A stretch of 64,000 nucleotides of DNA from Selaginella moellendorffii (Eukaryota; Streptophyta; Lycopodiopsida; Selaginellales; Selaginellaceae), in the NCBI RefSeq assembly GCF_000143415.4, contig NW_003314264.1, positions 275,123 through 339,122 on the forward strand, given 5' to 3'. Every line of letters begins with the position of its first letter. Position 1 is the stretch's first letter. Shown here piece after piece: positions 1 through 12,379 of the stretch. Under the pieces are notes generated by a model. The model made no database searches, was not told the origin of the DNA, and worked only from the letters and a program-made list of their open reading frames with translations. The translations under genes were made by a program, and so were the position numbers.

Positions 1-1924
1 TCTTATGGTCTACACTTTAGTTTTTACTAAGTGTTGATCATAGCCTCTTTAAGGCATGCTCAGAGCTATTGGCTAAACGCATTAGTGAGCTTATTACGGT
101 TGAGTTGGATTTGAGTGGACATTCTAGTTCATGCTCTGTCCATGATCCAATATCTTATATCTGGGGTATTATGTTCATATTGGACAAGTATATGACATGA
201 TGATGTGAGTTTAGTGTTTAGGTCTTGTGAAGGCAAGTTGAAGAGTGATTGTTAGTTGCTCTATGACTAATGGTTACTTATAGACTTTGTCGAGGGCTGT
301 GACACTTGTTTCACTCAATAATGATTTAGTAGTGATGGGCTTGCTTTACCGGATGGTGTTGCAGAGGATCGTGTCATTAGACTTACATGGTTTTTCCATG
401 TTGGCATATCGATTCTACCTTTGTCGATATCATTTTGGTTGCATTTAGTTCATAATGTTGGATTTCATTGAGTCTTGAATGTGGTGATTCACTTCTTGAT
501 GATGTGTTATCTATAACTGAGTTTTGCTAAAGGTTTAGTCTTAGATACTAAGTAAGGTATCTTTGACTTTGGTTAGCTTGGTTGTTGGAGAGTTTTGAGT
601 GGTGATTCATTCTTTCTTTCTTCTAGCTTTGTTTTGGTGTTGATGGTATTGAAGTGATGCCTTATCGTTGATATTATTAATGTTGAGATTTAAATGAGAT
701 GAAATGTCTTTCCATAGAAGTGATATCGAGTTTCATTAGTCTCAATGAAGATAGTGTTGATGATTTGGTTGTAGCTTTGTGTTATTGGCATTTGTGCATT
801 TGTTAGTTAGCAACTATATTAACATTCAAATGAATTAAGTGGCAAATTGAGTTAATGGTATTCTACACAAGATTGCTTAGTAGGGGTTGAGTTTTGAGGT
901 TTTCCTTGAAAAGTGATTTAATCATGGACTATGCTAACTTTACGAAAGGAAGAGTTAGTGATCAATATTAAAGATGTTGAATCCTTTATATCGATCATTG
1001 ATGATCTTCTTATGCTTGTTATGAAGTGAATTACATCTTGCTATAAATGGATTCATAGAGGATCGATTAGATTGTCACTTGTTAAGAATCGCTTCAATAT
1101 GCTTGGCTTTTGGATTGATGCAGACATGCTCTTCAATAGTTTTAGCATTATAAAGTTTAGCATATGGATGTGTTAAGAAATATATTGTAAGTTGTACCAT
1201 GATTTCTTCTTTAACATTGAAGTTAGTTCTTGCAAAACTCATAATCATTTATTAGGCAACACCTAGGTATAGGCTTCTTCTAGCTTTTGGTTCCTTGAGT
1301 TTTGTGCTCATTGTTCCATTTGTTAGAAGTTGTTGAGAAAGGCATTTTAGCTCATTAGTTTTGATATTGAAGTTAGTGTTTGCATTTAGCAATCATTGGT
1401 GATTATTGATTATCATTTAGAATAGTTGATTATCCTTGTCAAAGGTTTTTCTTGATTGTTGTTGATATAGAATGCTTGCCGTTGTTCGGGATGGTAGATT
1501 CTTTCTCAATGATGATTATGCATCTCTTCATTGATGGGATGATTGATGATCTTTCATGATAGTTAGTTGTTCTCTTTGATGGCTTTTGGCTTTTGGCATT
1601 ACCACATATTCTTTGTGCTTTGCTTTGGATTGGTCTCTTGTGGGTTCGAGACATCGGTAGGATATTGCTGACACTTACTTAAGTAACTTGAGTTTCTTCA
1701 TATTGTGACTGAGATTTATTCAGATTGACAAGTGCAGAGAGGCCGCAAGAACGCCCCAAGACGGCAGGTCAGCAGTGATATTTGGCATAAACACTATGTT
1801 TGTTAGTCTTGCAACATTCATTTTTTTTTGTTGATTGTTGCAATAGTTAGTTCTGATAGATTAGATGTTATTTCCTTCGGGTAATACATTCGCGAGCATT
1901 TTGCTTGCTAGTTGATAATACTTT
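1..1924. other. AT-rich intergenic DNA, no gene seen
   Basis: AT-rich sequence with stops in all frames; the longest open frame is about 70 codons and has no recognisable motif. It is probably old transposon-derived DNA, because the next segment is a solo LTR and decayed LTR pieces follow. I see no RNA gene here. Confidence 0.5.
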
Positions 1925-2118
1925 TGTAAGCTCCTGAGTTTGGACTTCCCGGGAGGTCACCCAGCCCAGTACTATTCAAACCCAAGGACGCTTAACTCCA
2001 ACTATCCCAAGACCCTTAACCGATTGGAAAAGGGGGTGCACTCTTTTTCATGGGCCCTTTCCCTCTATATTTGAACCCCATGGATCGTCTCTCAAGTTGT
2101 TCCCTTTGGTTGCTTACA
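1925..2118 (-). mobile_element. Solo LTR with 5S rRNA-derived promoter (Cassandra-like)
   Basis: A 194-bp unit with TG...CA termini, flanked by a perfect 5-bp target duplication ACTTT (1920-1924 and 2119-2123), the signature of LTR-retrotransposon integration. Read on the minus strand, its distal half contains 56 nt that align without gaps to the 3' half of plant 5S rRNA. The aligned stretch covers the A box (AGTTAAGCGT), the intermediate element (AGTACT) and the C box (GGGTGACCTCC). I count 8 mismatches in 56 against the angiosperm 5S sequence as I remember it. Cassandra TRIM elements of vascular plants are known to carry 5S sequences in their LTRs. One LTR with direct target repeats and no partner nearby is a solo LTR. 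A 5S-derived SINE is less likely because of the TG...CA ends and the 5-bp duplication. Confidence 0.8.
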
Positions 2119-3475
2119 ACTTTGTGTTCTTTGAGTTATCTTTGATAAGTTGTTTGGCATGCTGTCTACAATCTTTGATAGTTAATTTTTATCATTCAGT
2201 TTTCTTGATGATAGATTGGCTATTAAATTTTGTTGGATGGTGAATCTTATGTTTTCCAATTATGATGATCTTGGTGGTTCCTATACTCTAATACTCGATT
2301 ATTGGATGATAACTTACTTGGACTACTTTTGTGTTCTAAACTAAGCTTTATTCACTGATAATTAAATCTCTAAGATATCATTGTCTATGACTTTGATATT
2401 ATCCATCTATTGATCTTTGTATTTAGGCCAGTATAGGCCGACTGGCTTTGGCACTTCGTATGCATGGTGAAATCTTTAATCATGGGGTAGCTACTGTCGA
2501 CTGATCACATCACCCACCTTTTTGTCGATGTTCCTTATGTCATTAAAAAGGGCATGACCATATAAACAACTCTAACTACCTGTTTACAGTTTTCTATCTA
2601 AACCTTACCGATGGGTTTAGTTTCTTAGCTCATGAGGGTTGGGGCCTCTAGCTTCTCTCTTTATGCCACCTATGGGCAGGGGCGTATCACACTTTTGTAA
2701 GCTGGGTGACACCCAGAGCAGCAAGGGTGGCTAACTCTGTTGGTCATTTCCTTGTTGGTGATAGCCAGAAGGTGTTTGAGTGGGTAGCGCATCCGCGTTA
2801 GACAAAGAGGTTACCCTAACTCATTTAAGTTGGTGCATTTCTTATATAGTGTGAATACTATGAATTTTTTTCTGGAGTTGTTTCCTTGGCGGTATTCTAA
2901 ACTAGAGTATGCATCGACAAGGACGTTAATTTTCCCTAAGAGAGGGAGAGTGTCGCAAATGTAACTTCGAGTATCGAAAGTTACCTGTCAGCTAGTCTTT
3001 ACAAACACTCTTTCCTTACTGCCACGATAGCAGGAGGTCGGTATTGCTAGACCCTTTATTAGTCCCTCTTATGCTAGTGTTAACTGGGCATTTTGAATGT
3101 ACTTAGACCGGATGAGCATAAAGATGGAATTTTTACATATTATTAGCTAAGCATACTTAGCCCGGTAAAGAGTTCTTGTCTCCTTATGTCTTGCACTGGC
3201 TAGTGACAAGAACCCTCGCATATTGAGACTAGTCCCTCAATATAGCTTACTGTGTAACCCACCACCCTTGCTATCATGCTCTTTGTGTTAGTTTTATTCC
3301 AGTCCTAAATGTTATTTATGGAAAGTGTCTAGATTTGCTCATTTGGCATATTTATGGAATGTAGAGATTGTCCTAAACACAATGGTGTTCGTCCCATATT
3401 TAAATTCACAATCTAGGGACATTCTATATTTAGTAAGTTTTGAGCTTGTCCCAGACACTAACTTCTGATACTAAG
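2119..3475. other. Intergenic DNA, no gene seen
   Basis: No open frame of note and no motif I recognise. The mixed base composition suggests decayed repeats, but I could not assign a family. Confidence 0.4.
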
Positions 3476-3780
3476 GGAGGCTTGGGGGGAAAGCCCAAAG
3501 CATGTGTTCCTCAAAGGGGGAGGGGTGTTGTGGGGGGTTCCAAATGTATAGTAAGGATAGTGGGTAGGTTGGGCATGGCTGACCAACCTAAGGCATAGTA
3601 TAGCTCCCGTTTGCGTGTTTATCTTTGTTCTGAGTTTGGCTTGGGTCTAAGCCCAACCTCCACACCATGCTAGCTAGTGGAGTACCCATATCCTCGCATT
3701 AGGCCATCAGTATGCTAAAATAGCACCAAACTCTATTTGGCTCTATTTTGCGTGTTGCATTAGGATGTTGAATGTTCTAG
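3476..3780 (+). repeat. Decayed LTR fragment, left arm of an inverted repeat
   Basis: Contains an AAGCCCAAAGC block followed by GGGGGGTTCCAAATGTATAG, a signature shared with the intact LTRs further right, where AAGCCCAAAGC is also followed by a G-rich block and an AAAAGTATAGTA block. The rest of this segment is repeated in reverse complement at about 4095-4400. It is therefore a diverged LTR copy. Boundaries are approximate. Confidence 0.55.
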
Positions 3781-4094
3781 GACTATTCCAAGTCGCTTTA
3801 TGCTCCTGTTCCTTTGCTCCTTAGGCTGTACGTTCGGGAGTCATTCCATGCTCTAGTGCCATTGCTCTTTGGCTCCATGCTTGGGAGTTTTGCACCGTTC
3901 TTTCATTTAGTGGCCCAAGGCCCTGAAACTCGGGTTCCACACCACTGTCCTTTGGACATGTGGCATGTAACATGTGGCATATGACACGTGGCATATGAAG
4001 GGTTTAGGTTTTGCTTCGTGGTTATCCTATGGTAATTCACCATAGAATAAAGGGTAAAAACCATGTGCACTATAGAAGGGATATGAGTATAAAG

Positions 4095-4400
4095 CAACAT
4101 TAGAATAGTCCTAAAGCATTCAGCATCCCAATGCCAAGATTAGCACACAAAATAAATTCAAGAAAATTTTAGTATACCAATGGTCTAACGAGTGGATATA
4201 AATACTCCACTAGCTAATATAGTATAGAGTTTGGGTTTAAACCCAATCTGGACATAAATTAAGGATAGGCACACAAATAGAGAGCTAAACTATGCCTTAG
4301 GGTTGGCCATACCCAACCTACTATCCCTACTATACATTTGGAACCTCCCCCCAATATAGGAATACACGCTTTGGGCTTTCACCTTAGTCTTAAGAGTTAG
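4095..4400 (-). repeat. Decayed LTR fragment, right arm of the inverted repeat
   Basis: Diverged reverse-complement copy of 3476-3780. It includes ACTATACATTTGGAACC and, 5' to it, a GATATAAATACTCCAC block that looks like a TATA-type core promoter. A third copy lies at 5205-5385. Part of the same family (blocks around AATAGAGCCAAA and GCATTTAGCATCCCAA) recurs near 4740-4820. Confidence 0.5.
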
Positions 4401-4999
4401 TCTTTAGGACACCCTAGTCTCAAGAGTTAGTTTATGGGATAATCATAAAACTTCCTAACTAATAAATGGTGCTAGATTGCAAATTTGGATGTGGGAACAA
4501 AACCATGTTTAGGATAATCTCTATATTTTATAGATATACTTCACTAATAGATCTAGCGTATGTGGTTTTCACCCTTTACTTTATAAAGATTTATCATAAG
4601 ATGATAACTTAAGGGATTTGAGGGCCATTGAACGAAGGGATAAAGCCAAACTCCCAAGCTAAAGACAAAGAGCGAAAGAACTAAAGCATGGAATGACTCT
4701 TGAGTGTATGCCTTAAGGAATGAATGGACATGAACACTTAGAGCATTTAGCATCCCAACGCCAAAACCAGCATGTAAAATAGAGCCAAATAAAGTCTAAC
4801 ACTATTTTAGCATATCAATATAAGCTACCAAAAGAATAACTTTAGAGGAATCACACCATTTGTTAAGATTGACATCTTGGAAGTTTAGTTTGCCTTTGGC
4901 TGGGCTTGACTAGAGGGGTAGAGTGTTAAGAGAGCAGGGCTCTCGCAGCTCTCAACTTCTGCTCACAAGGGCGTAAACTTGTAGGGAAGTATAGTGAAT

Positions 5000-5193
5000 T
5001 ATAAACAACCAAAGAGAATCACTTGAGAAACAATTCATAAGGGTTTAAATATAAAGGGGAAAAACCCATGAATAAAAATGCATCTTTTTTCTCAATCAGT
5101 TAAAAGTTTTAAGATACTTAAGTTAAGCATCATTGGGTTTAAATAATACTTGGCTGGGTGACCTTCCAAGAAGTCCAAATTCAGGAGCTTACA
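5000..5193 (+). repeat. 5S rRNA-derived Cassandra-like unit, decayed
   Basis: Plus-strand homologue of the 194-bp solo LTR at 1925-2118, of the same length and ending in CTTACA. The 5S-derived block is still readable (AGTTAAGCATC, then CTTGGCTGGGTGACCTTCC) but carries many transitions. I see no convincing target duplication, so it is older or rearranged. Confidence 0.65.
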
Positions 5194-5204
5194 ATCATTG
5201 GTTT

Positions 5205-5385
5205 AACACGAGGATATAAATACTTCACTAACTAGCATGGTATAAAACTTAGGCTTAGACCCAAATTAGATACAGAGCAAGGATAACTATGTAAGTCTAG
5301 CTAAACTATATCTCAAGTTGGTCAGCCATGCCTGATATACCCACTATCCCTACTATACATTTGGAACCCCCCACATCTCTAAAAT
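5205..5385 (-). repeat. Third decayed copy of the left-region LTR fragment
   Basis: Contains GATATAAATACTTCAC and, further along, ACTATACATTTGGAACC, in the same order and orientation as at 4095-4400. It directly follows the 5S-derived unit, suggesting serial insertions at this edge of the gene island. Confidence 0.45.
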
Positions 5386-7392
5386 ACTCATTTTCTTTGG
5401 ATATACATCCTTTCAAACACTTGTAATGCAATGTGAATAATATCTTCATTGCCAGTTGTCCTGATAAATTTAATTCTCATAGGAAACAAGGTTTCAATGA
5501 TGTTACTTACAAAGGTCCAAACAAAAGAAAAAAATAAAGAAGATGGGAAACCTTGTTATGTTCAAATGGCCACCTCTAGTTTCATTGTAATGGTTGCTCA
5601 ATGCATAGAGCTAATACTCATGCTGCTGTGGAACGCTGTGGTGCACTGTGGTGTGCCAGGTCCTTGGTGATATTCAAGTCATGAATCAGGAAGTAACAGC
5701 TGTAAGGATTTCCAGCAGACACAACTTCCAATCCTCACAAAGGTATGATTGAACTCTTAAATGATTTTCTTGTATATAAAGAATCTCTCATGCGTTTTCC
5801 AGCACTATAGGTAAGTGGCTTCCACATTTTTTATTCCTTCACCTTTCTGATTTGTTTCTCCCTATCACTATTGTTGGATGGCTACATAGAGTAGGAAAAT
5901 AAAGCCTCTGTTCCATAATTACTGGTCTTGTTGACCCCAAGAAAACTGATCTTGGGGATTCCACTAGGTCAAGAGGTCAAACCGGGCATGATTACGTGTT
6001 GATTAGGTAAGTACAGTTTTTATTCCTTCACCTTTCTGACTTGTTTCTTCCTATCACTATCGTTGGATGGCTACATAGAGTAGGAGGATAAAGCCTCTGT
6101 TCCATGGTTACTGGTCTTGTTGACCACCAGAATAGCTGTAATTACCTTCATGTTAAAGAAGACAACACCTTCTTTCTTTTGGCAAATTGTTGCCCATGCC
6201 CAATTGAAGCCAAAAGATTGTCATGGCCGTGAGTGCATCCACAATCTGTGTATATTTCCTAAGACGTTTCACCCGACTTTGTACCCATCCCAATAATCAT
6301 ATCTTGTTTGAAGTAAACTTGTAGTTCACAACATGGTTGAAGCATGAGATAAAAAGCTTCTCTCCTTGAAAGTTTGGAATGCTTGATCCAAATTCCAAAA
6401 GAGTGGTGTTTCAACATGTCTGATGCTTGCAGTCACTATGCCCTAGATGTCGTGGTGGAAGCAGGGTCAGGCTTTTGTAAGAGATCATATGGGAATCCAT
6501 CTTAACTCAATATTTTGCAGCTAATAAATTAAGTAAACATGAGCCAAAATCTACATAAACAGAAATACAGGTCGATAATCTAAAATATAACCTTTGAACA
6601 CCACAGAAACTGGTGCCAGTCTATCAGCTCTATCAGGAGACGTTTTTGTATATGCAGAGAAGACTCTGGAGTAGATATTACGTCACTCGTCCATTCTATG
6701 AGGGATTCCACAGACGCCTTGAACAAACTTTTCTTCCAATTTGCTTTTTCTAAAGGAGTTTATCGTTTTAGCGACAGAAATTCTACAAATAAGCCCCAAA
6801 TACCACTTCCTCAAAAAAATAGAACAATAAGCTGAACACTCTTTCCCTTCCATTTTCGTTCATCGCACATCGGGCTTTCTCCAGGGTGAGAAGCCGTTGT
6901 GTTGCCGGCGGATTTCCGAACTGCGTGCCCTGTCGCCTGTAGACTTTAGTTTGTCTTGCTCCCATAGATCTCGGTAGGCTGGGCAGCGATTTGCCATGGG
7001 GGCGGTGTCGTGCTAACGTCCGGCGTTTCCATATTGAGAGAAGGTCGTTTGTTGGTGTGCGGTTTCTCGGTACATTTAAAACTTGGTTTGTGCCTAACCA
7101 AAGTTATTTTTATTTCATTTTTGAATCTTGATCTGCCCTGTTTTTCTTTCACGTATTTGCTCGGATCCTCCTTGTGGATGGAAACCCTTCTCGCTAGAGC
7201 TTAGTCTAGCCCAAAACTGGTTCTTCCGTAATGAAACGGTCAATCCCAAGTAACCAATGGGCTTACACTGCACTAAATGAATATTCTGCTGTTGGAAGTT
7301 ATGCATAGCCTTGCTAGGGTCAAGGAGCAGAATAGATAGTAAACATTGGAGATGTCAGCTACCTCAGCTTTAAATTATAAGCTCTGAGCAAA
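5386..7392. other. Intergenic DNA upstream of the gene island
   Basis: No coding region I can support. It contains a direct duplication (listed separately). From about 6800 the base composition becomes more balanced, which may mark the promoter or 5' leader of the coiled-coil gene that starts at 7393. Confidence 0.4.
5811..6134 (+). repeat. Direct duplication of about 125 bp
   Basis: The stretch 5811-5936 is repeated at 6005-6134 with few changes. Both copies share TTTTTATTCCTTCACCTTTC, GGATGGCTACATAGAGTAGG and TACTGGTCTTGTTGACC. The copies are about 195 bp apart, start to start. No coding or element signature is visible. Confidence 0.7.
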
Positions 7393-8662
7393 ATGGAAGA
7401 CATGGAGAGTGTTTATAGACCTCGGACTCTGTGTAGCAGCAAGCGCTCCAAGGAGACACCCATTTCCAACACGTTTGATCCATTTGTATGGGATCCTCCA
7501 AATCCACGGCGTGGAGGAGGCGCTTGGGTGCCTCCGACTCCTCCGCACCCTAAGGAAGGGGTTGTGGAAGTGACGGAAGGCTTGGTAAGTGCGAAAGTTA
7601 GGGGAGGAAGCCCATCGTTCACCCAAAAATTGATGCTGGCGAGTAGGGACAAAGAGTCACTGCTGGAAGAAGCCCTACGTCTGAAACGGATGCTCATCGA
7701 TCAAGCGTTTTATCTAAAGCGGGACAAGGTTCATGCATCGACAGTCAAGATTGAGAACAGGTGATTGTTTAGCTCCGAGCATTTCATGCTTACAAGAAAT
7801 AAAAAGCAGGAAGCTGGAGAACGATATTAAAGACATGGAGATGCAAACGAACATGCCCTCGTACAAGACAAGTGGAGCAACTAGAGTTAGAGCAAAACTC
7901 CAAGGTATGCTTGGTGTTTTACACTGTAAGAAATCCTAAATGTCCTATGATTAGGAATGAAGATAAGGTACGAGGAGCTTCAGAACATCTGTGATGGCCA
8001 GCACGAAGAGATAACTCACTTGCGGAGGGACGTTCGGATATCACACGCAAGAGTAAGCTAATTGTAAGCAGCAGAAGTATTAATCCAACTGCTTTTGCTC
8101 CACAGACGTATATGATACTGATTCCCCGCAGGAAATAGAAATGGAGCGGGATGTTTTCGTGGAGGAGATAGCCAAGCTGCAAAAGGATGTCAAGCGGCTC
8201 AAGTCTTTGAACAGTCAGCTCTGCTGCGAGAACAAGGAACTGTGTCGAATCAGAGACAGAGCAGGAGACCTAGAACTTGTTAATCACCATCTAGAGAATT
8301 GCATGGACGTGAGTGCTTCCCTATTCTTGGCTCAAAAAGAACCGCTTGCTGTTTTTCAGGTTGTAAGCCGGGCCCTGGAGAGCGCCAACCGTGACGTCGT
8401 GACTTATAGGCAGAGGGTAACCGAGACGAGTCTCAACGCCAGAAGAAATGCCAAGCGGTGCAAGGATTTACAAGACCAGATTGCGCTGATGAAGGATTGC
8501 CTGCACAAGGAGAGACACGATAGGAAGAACCTGGAAGCCACGCGCGTGTGCCTGGAAGCTGAGCTTATTAAAGTGGAACAAAAGATCAGAGCTAATGGTG
8601 GGAGCGTATCGTCTCCTGGGTCTCCCAAAAGCAGCAGCCCCAGGTCAGCTCGAACGATTTAG
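7393..8662 (+). CDS. Coiled-coil protein of unknown function
   Basis: Five exons join in frame through short GT-AG introns (7761-7809, about 7905-7954, about 8053-8132 and about 8311-8360). The last is 51 nt, so it reads through if retained. The product is roughly 330 residues. The N-terminal third is proline/glycine rich (WDPPNPRRGGGAWVPPTPP). The remainder is heptad-rich and charged (blocks such as RYEELQNICDGQHEEITHL and EEIAKLQKDVKRLKSL), predicting long coiled coils, with a serine/proline tail. A structural or scaffold role is possible but I do not recognise the family. It converges on the pseudokinase gene, with 117 bp between the two stop codons. Confidence 0.7.
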
Positions 8663-8779
8663 GGGAAGTGTGAGAGGTGGCCGAGACAGAGGTGACGAAT
8701 GAGAGGTCAGCTCGGCCAACATAGTAAGTAGCATATGCAACCATCCGTGCACGAGTCAAAACTTGAACTGGTGTCCCCA

Positions 8780-11700
8780 TCATTCAGCTGCTGCGGCTTC
8801 AAGCATGGGGAGCAGCTCCTGGTAGACAATGCGAATGGCGGGCCGAGCTGATGGCTCTGCTGAGATGCATCGCAAGGCAAGCGTTAGAAGCTGTTGCAGC
8901 TCCAAGCTGCCGGCATGCAGGTGAGGGTCAAAGCACTCACTGGACCTGTTGTGCGATACGAGCAGCTTAACCCACTCTGGGAGATCGACCGCAGTGGAGC
9001 CCCCAGAGATGACGTCGTCTGCAGCCTTGGCGGTGAGGATCTCGAGCAGGAGGACCCCGTAGGCATAGACATCCGCCCCGGTGGTTGGCTTTGGACGCTT
9101 GATGTTCGACAGCTCTGGAGCTCTGTAACCAAGAGCTGCCGCATTGACAAACTGGCTGGCTGTTCCCGCAGCGGTCATGAGCCTGTGCAGGCCATAGTCG
9201 GTGAGACGTCCACGCAGGTCGGATCCTTCAAACAAAACATTGGACGCCTTGAGGTTGCCATGCGCAAGCTTGTGATCGTCGTGGAGATAGCACAGGCCTC
9301 GGGCAATATCCGCGGAGACTCGTAGGCGCTGAGGCCACGACAATGGTGGATATCGGCCAACACCGGATGACTTCTCTGCAATGTAATTTAGATGTAGGTG
9401 AGCACCACAAGACGAGAACCGTACCCGTACCTGCAGTTAAAAGTCGGTCCGCTAAGCTGCCATAGGCAACGAAATCAGTGAGGATGAGCTTCTCGTGTTC
9501 CCTGGGCCCCCAGTAGTAGCCCCGCAATGGAAGCACGTTGTCGTGCCTGATGCCTCCAAACCTTCTGGCCTCCATGGTGAATTCCCGCTTGCACTTTGCC
9601 AACCCTTCCTTGAGCCACTTGACAGTGATGGTATGACCACTGTCCAGTGTTGCTTTGTATGACGTTCCATGGCTGCTTCGGCCAAGAACCTCCGCTGGTG
9701 CTCGTGACAGCTCTTCGGCAGTGAAGAGCACGTCGCCATCCCAAAGGAAAAGATCGCCTGCTAGCTTGTCTGGGGAGTTCCAGCCTAAGGCACCCTCCTC
9801 CTCCCTCGCACTTGCTGGTCTCAGCGACGAGAAGAAGCCCTTTCTCGAGGGCAACCGTTTCAACACGTTGTCGTCCTTCTCATTCTCTACCTGCGGCTGC
9901 TGCTGCTGCTGCTCCTGCTGCGGCTGCTGCTGGTGATGGACCTTGAAATCTCTCTCCACAATCTTAAACACCGGAATGCCAGACTTGTTGTCACCTTGAC
10001 TTTGCCGCTGCCTGTTGTAATAGACAAGGCCGACTATAGCGAGGGCTAGTAGCAAGGCTGCAGCACAACCGCCGAGGAGGCCAGCTTTGAGAGACGGAGA
10101 CACTCGACCATTCCGCCGGGTTTTGTTGACAAGGCCCAAGGGCTGGTTGGCCTGTGGTGCATGGCCATTCCAGCTGGGGAAGCCATTGGACAGGAGCTGG
10201 GCGTTTCCAGGGTAGAAGGACGAAGGCGGGAACTTGGATTCTAGCTGGGACGGAATGGCTCCCGAGAGGTTGTTGTTGGAGAGGTTGAGCAGAGTGAGTG
10301 TAGGAGGACCGAGCGTTGAGGGGATGGAACCGGTGAGCTGGTTAGAGGAGAGGTCGAGCTGCTGCAGGCGATCGAGTTTGGTCACGTCCACCGGTATGTC
10401 ACCCGATAGCTTGTTGTTGCTGAGGTTGAGAAACTGCAAGGTGGCCGTGAGGAGGCTGGAGGGAATAGCGCCATCCAGCTGGTTGCTTGCCAAGTCGAGA
10501 AGGCGCAACGGAGCGTCGGTGGCGCTGGCGGTCGGGACGGGAATTGTCCCGGAGAGCCGGTTGCTGGAGAGCTTGAGTGCTACGAGCGTGCATGAGTTGA
10601 AAAAGGTGGGGGGTATGGGGCCGAGCAAGGTGTTGCCGCTCAAGTCCAAGCTCGTCAACTTGGGGAAGCTTGCGAAGGCAGCAGGGATGCCGCCCTCGAG
10701 CTTGTTGTTTGCAAAAGCGAGTGAGGTGAGGCGCAGGAGCTGCGCAGTCTGGCTGGGCAGTGCGCCCGAGAGGGAGTTGTTGCTGAGGTCCATCCATTCC
10801 AAGCTGTTGCCCCACGACCTCATGACGGACAAGTTGCCGGAGAAGGTGTTGGCGCTGAGGTCCACTCGGGCGCAGCTGCCAAGCCGTGGGGGCAGGCCGC
10901 CCGACAAGGCGTTGCGGGAGAGGTTGAGCAGGGTGAGGCGAGCAGCCGAGATCGTCCAGACATTCCCTGTGGTGGCCATGCATGCACACGTAAAGACATG
11001 TATAAGGCCAGCCATTCTTACCTGAGAGCCGGTTGTTGCTCAGATCCAGCTCCTCGAGCAGTGACGCTTCCGCCGACAGTAGCGCAGGTGGCACAAATCC
11101 CGTGAACTGGTTGGCCCGGAGCTTGAGAACCCGGAGCGAGAAGACAAACTCAAACGAGGGGAGGGAGCCGGCCAGGGCGTTGGCGCTGAGATCGAGGATC
11201 TGGATCTTGTTGGCGAAGAGATTGTTGGCGGCGTCGTCTGGTGCCAGCGGGCCGGAGAGCCGGTTGAAGCTCATGTTGACGTAGAGCAGGTCCGGGGGGA
11301 GAAGCGAGGCGATCCAAGGGAGGGGGCCCGACAGGCGGTTGAGGGCGAGGTGGAGGCTCTGGATGGCGGGCAGCAGCATCCACGAGGAGGGGATGCTGCC
11401 CGTCAGCTGGTTGGCGGCCAGGTGGAGGCGCTCCAGGTGCTGGAGACGGCCCAGCTGCGCCGAGAGGCTGCCGTTGAGCTGGTTGCCCGACAGGTCGCAC
11501 ACCCGGAGCAGCTCCAGCGCCGCCAGCGAGGCTGGGATGGGGCCAACGAGCGCATTGTTGCTCAGGTCGAGCTCCTCGAGTGCCGACATGCCGGTCAAGG
11601 CGTCGGCCGGGATGGGCCCCGACAGGCGGTTGTTGGCCAGGGACAGCCTCTGCAACCGTCGCAAGCCGCTGCCCATTGCCGGGATCATCTCTCCGTCCAG

Positions 11701-12159
11701 CATGTTCCCCGACACATCGAGCTGCTCCAGGAGAGAGAGGCGAGCCAAGTCGGCAGGGAGCGGGCCAGACAGCAGGTTGTTGGCAAGCGACAGGTAGACG
11801 AGCGAGTGGAGAGCACCCAGCGTATCGGGCAAAAGGCGGCCAGACAGTCCCAAGCCTTGGAGCTCCAGCCGGCTCACCCGGCCGTCCTTGTTGTCGCAAT
11901 ACACACCATGCCACTTTGATGGGCACCCATTGGAGTCCTTGCTTTCCGGCAGCCATGACTTGGTGAGACTGCCCAGCGGATCTTTGTCTATTCCCTTCAT
12001 AAAACTCAGCAACACTTGAGTGTCGTCAACACTGGCACCTCTACACCCATGGTGCTGCACCGCTAGCAGCGCTGCCGCCGCCATCACCACCACCATTGCC
12101 CATTCGACAACCATTCTGCTAACCTCGTAGCGCCTCCCTCGCCTCACTCGCAGCAACAC
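8780..12159 (-). CDS. LRR receptor-like pseudokinase, GHR1/At5g10020-like
   Basis: Three exons. Exon 1 encodes a signal sequence, an LRR N-terminal cap (WHGVYCDNKDG) and many leucine-rich repeats. Exon 2 (from about 10970) carries the last repeats, a transmembrane helix (GCAAALLLALAIVGLVYY), a Gln-rich juxtamembrane segment and the N-lobe. Exon 3 (from about 9370) carries the C-lobe. The kinase looks inactive: HRD is replaced by HGN (HGNLKASNVL), DFG reads DYG, and the Gly loop is GRSSHGTSYKA. The N-lobe lysine (VKWLKEG) remains. LTDYGLHRLMTAAGTASQF is typical of the plant LRR pseudokinase clade containing GHR1, which acts at the plasma membrane in stress and stomatal signalling. Starts at 12159 and 12114 are both possible; the second gives a more classical signal peptide. 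High GC yields long meaningless antisense ORFs. Confidence 0.88.
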
Positions 12160-12379
12160 CCTTCTCTCCCTCGCTTTCTCTCACCTCACACTACTTAGTT
12201 AAAATATACAATCTTCTTCCCGCCCGCTTGTCCAAGCTTCGAAGAGCGTGCTGGCCAGGCAGATCTGAAGGTTTGCAGTGCCAGTGAACACACAATGAAG
12301 AGAGAGGCGGCTGAAAATGACACACACAAACACTAAATTATATATATACAAAGCATAGTTTAGTTCAGCAGAGATCCCT

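Noticed and set aside
1439-5670. Small ORFs of 60-75 codons in the left AT-rich region
   Set aside because: They lie in decayed LTR DNA with low-complexity composition and no homology I recognise.
10234-11956. Antisense ORFs of 150-270 codons across the LRR pseudokinase
   Set aside because: GC-rich leucine-rich-repeat coding sequence leaves the opposite strand open; no domain is visible and the minus-strand protein fully explains the region.
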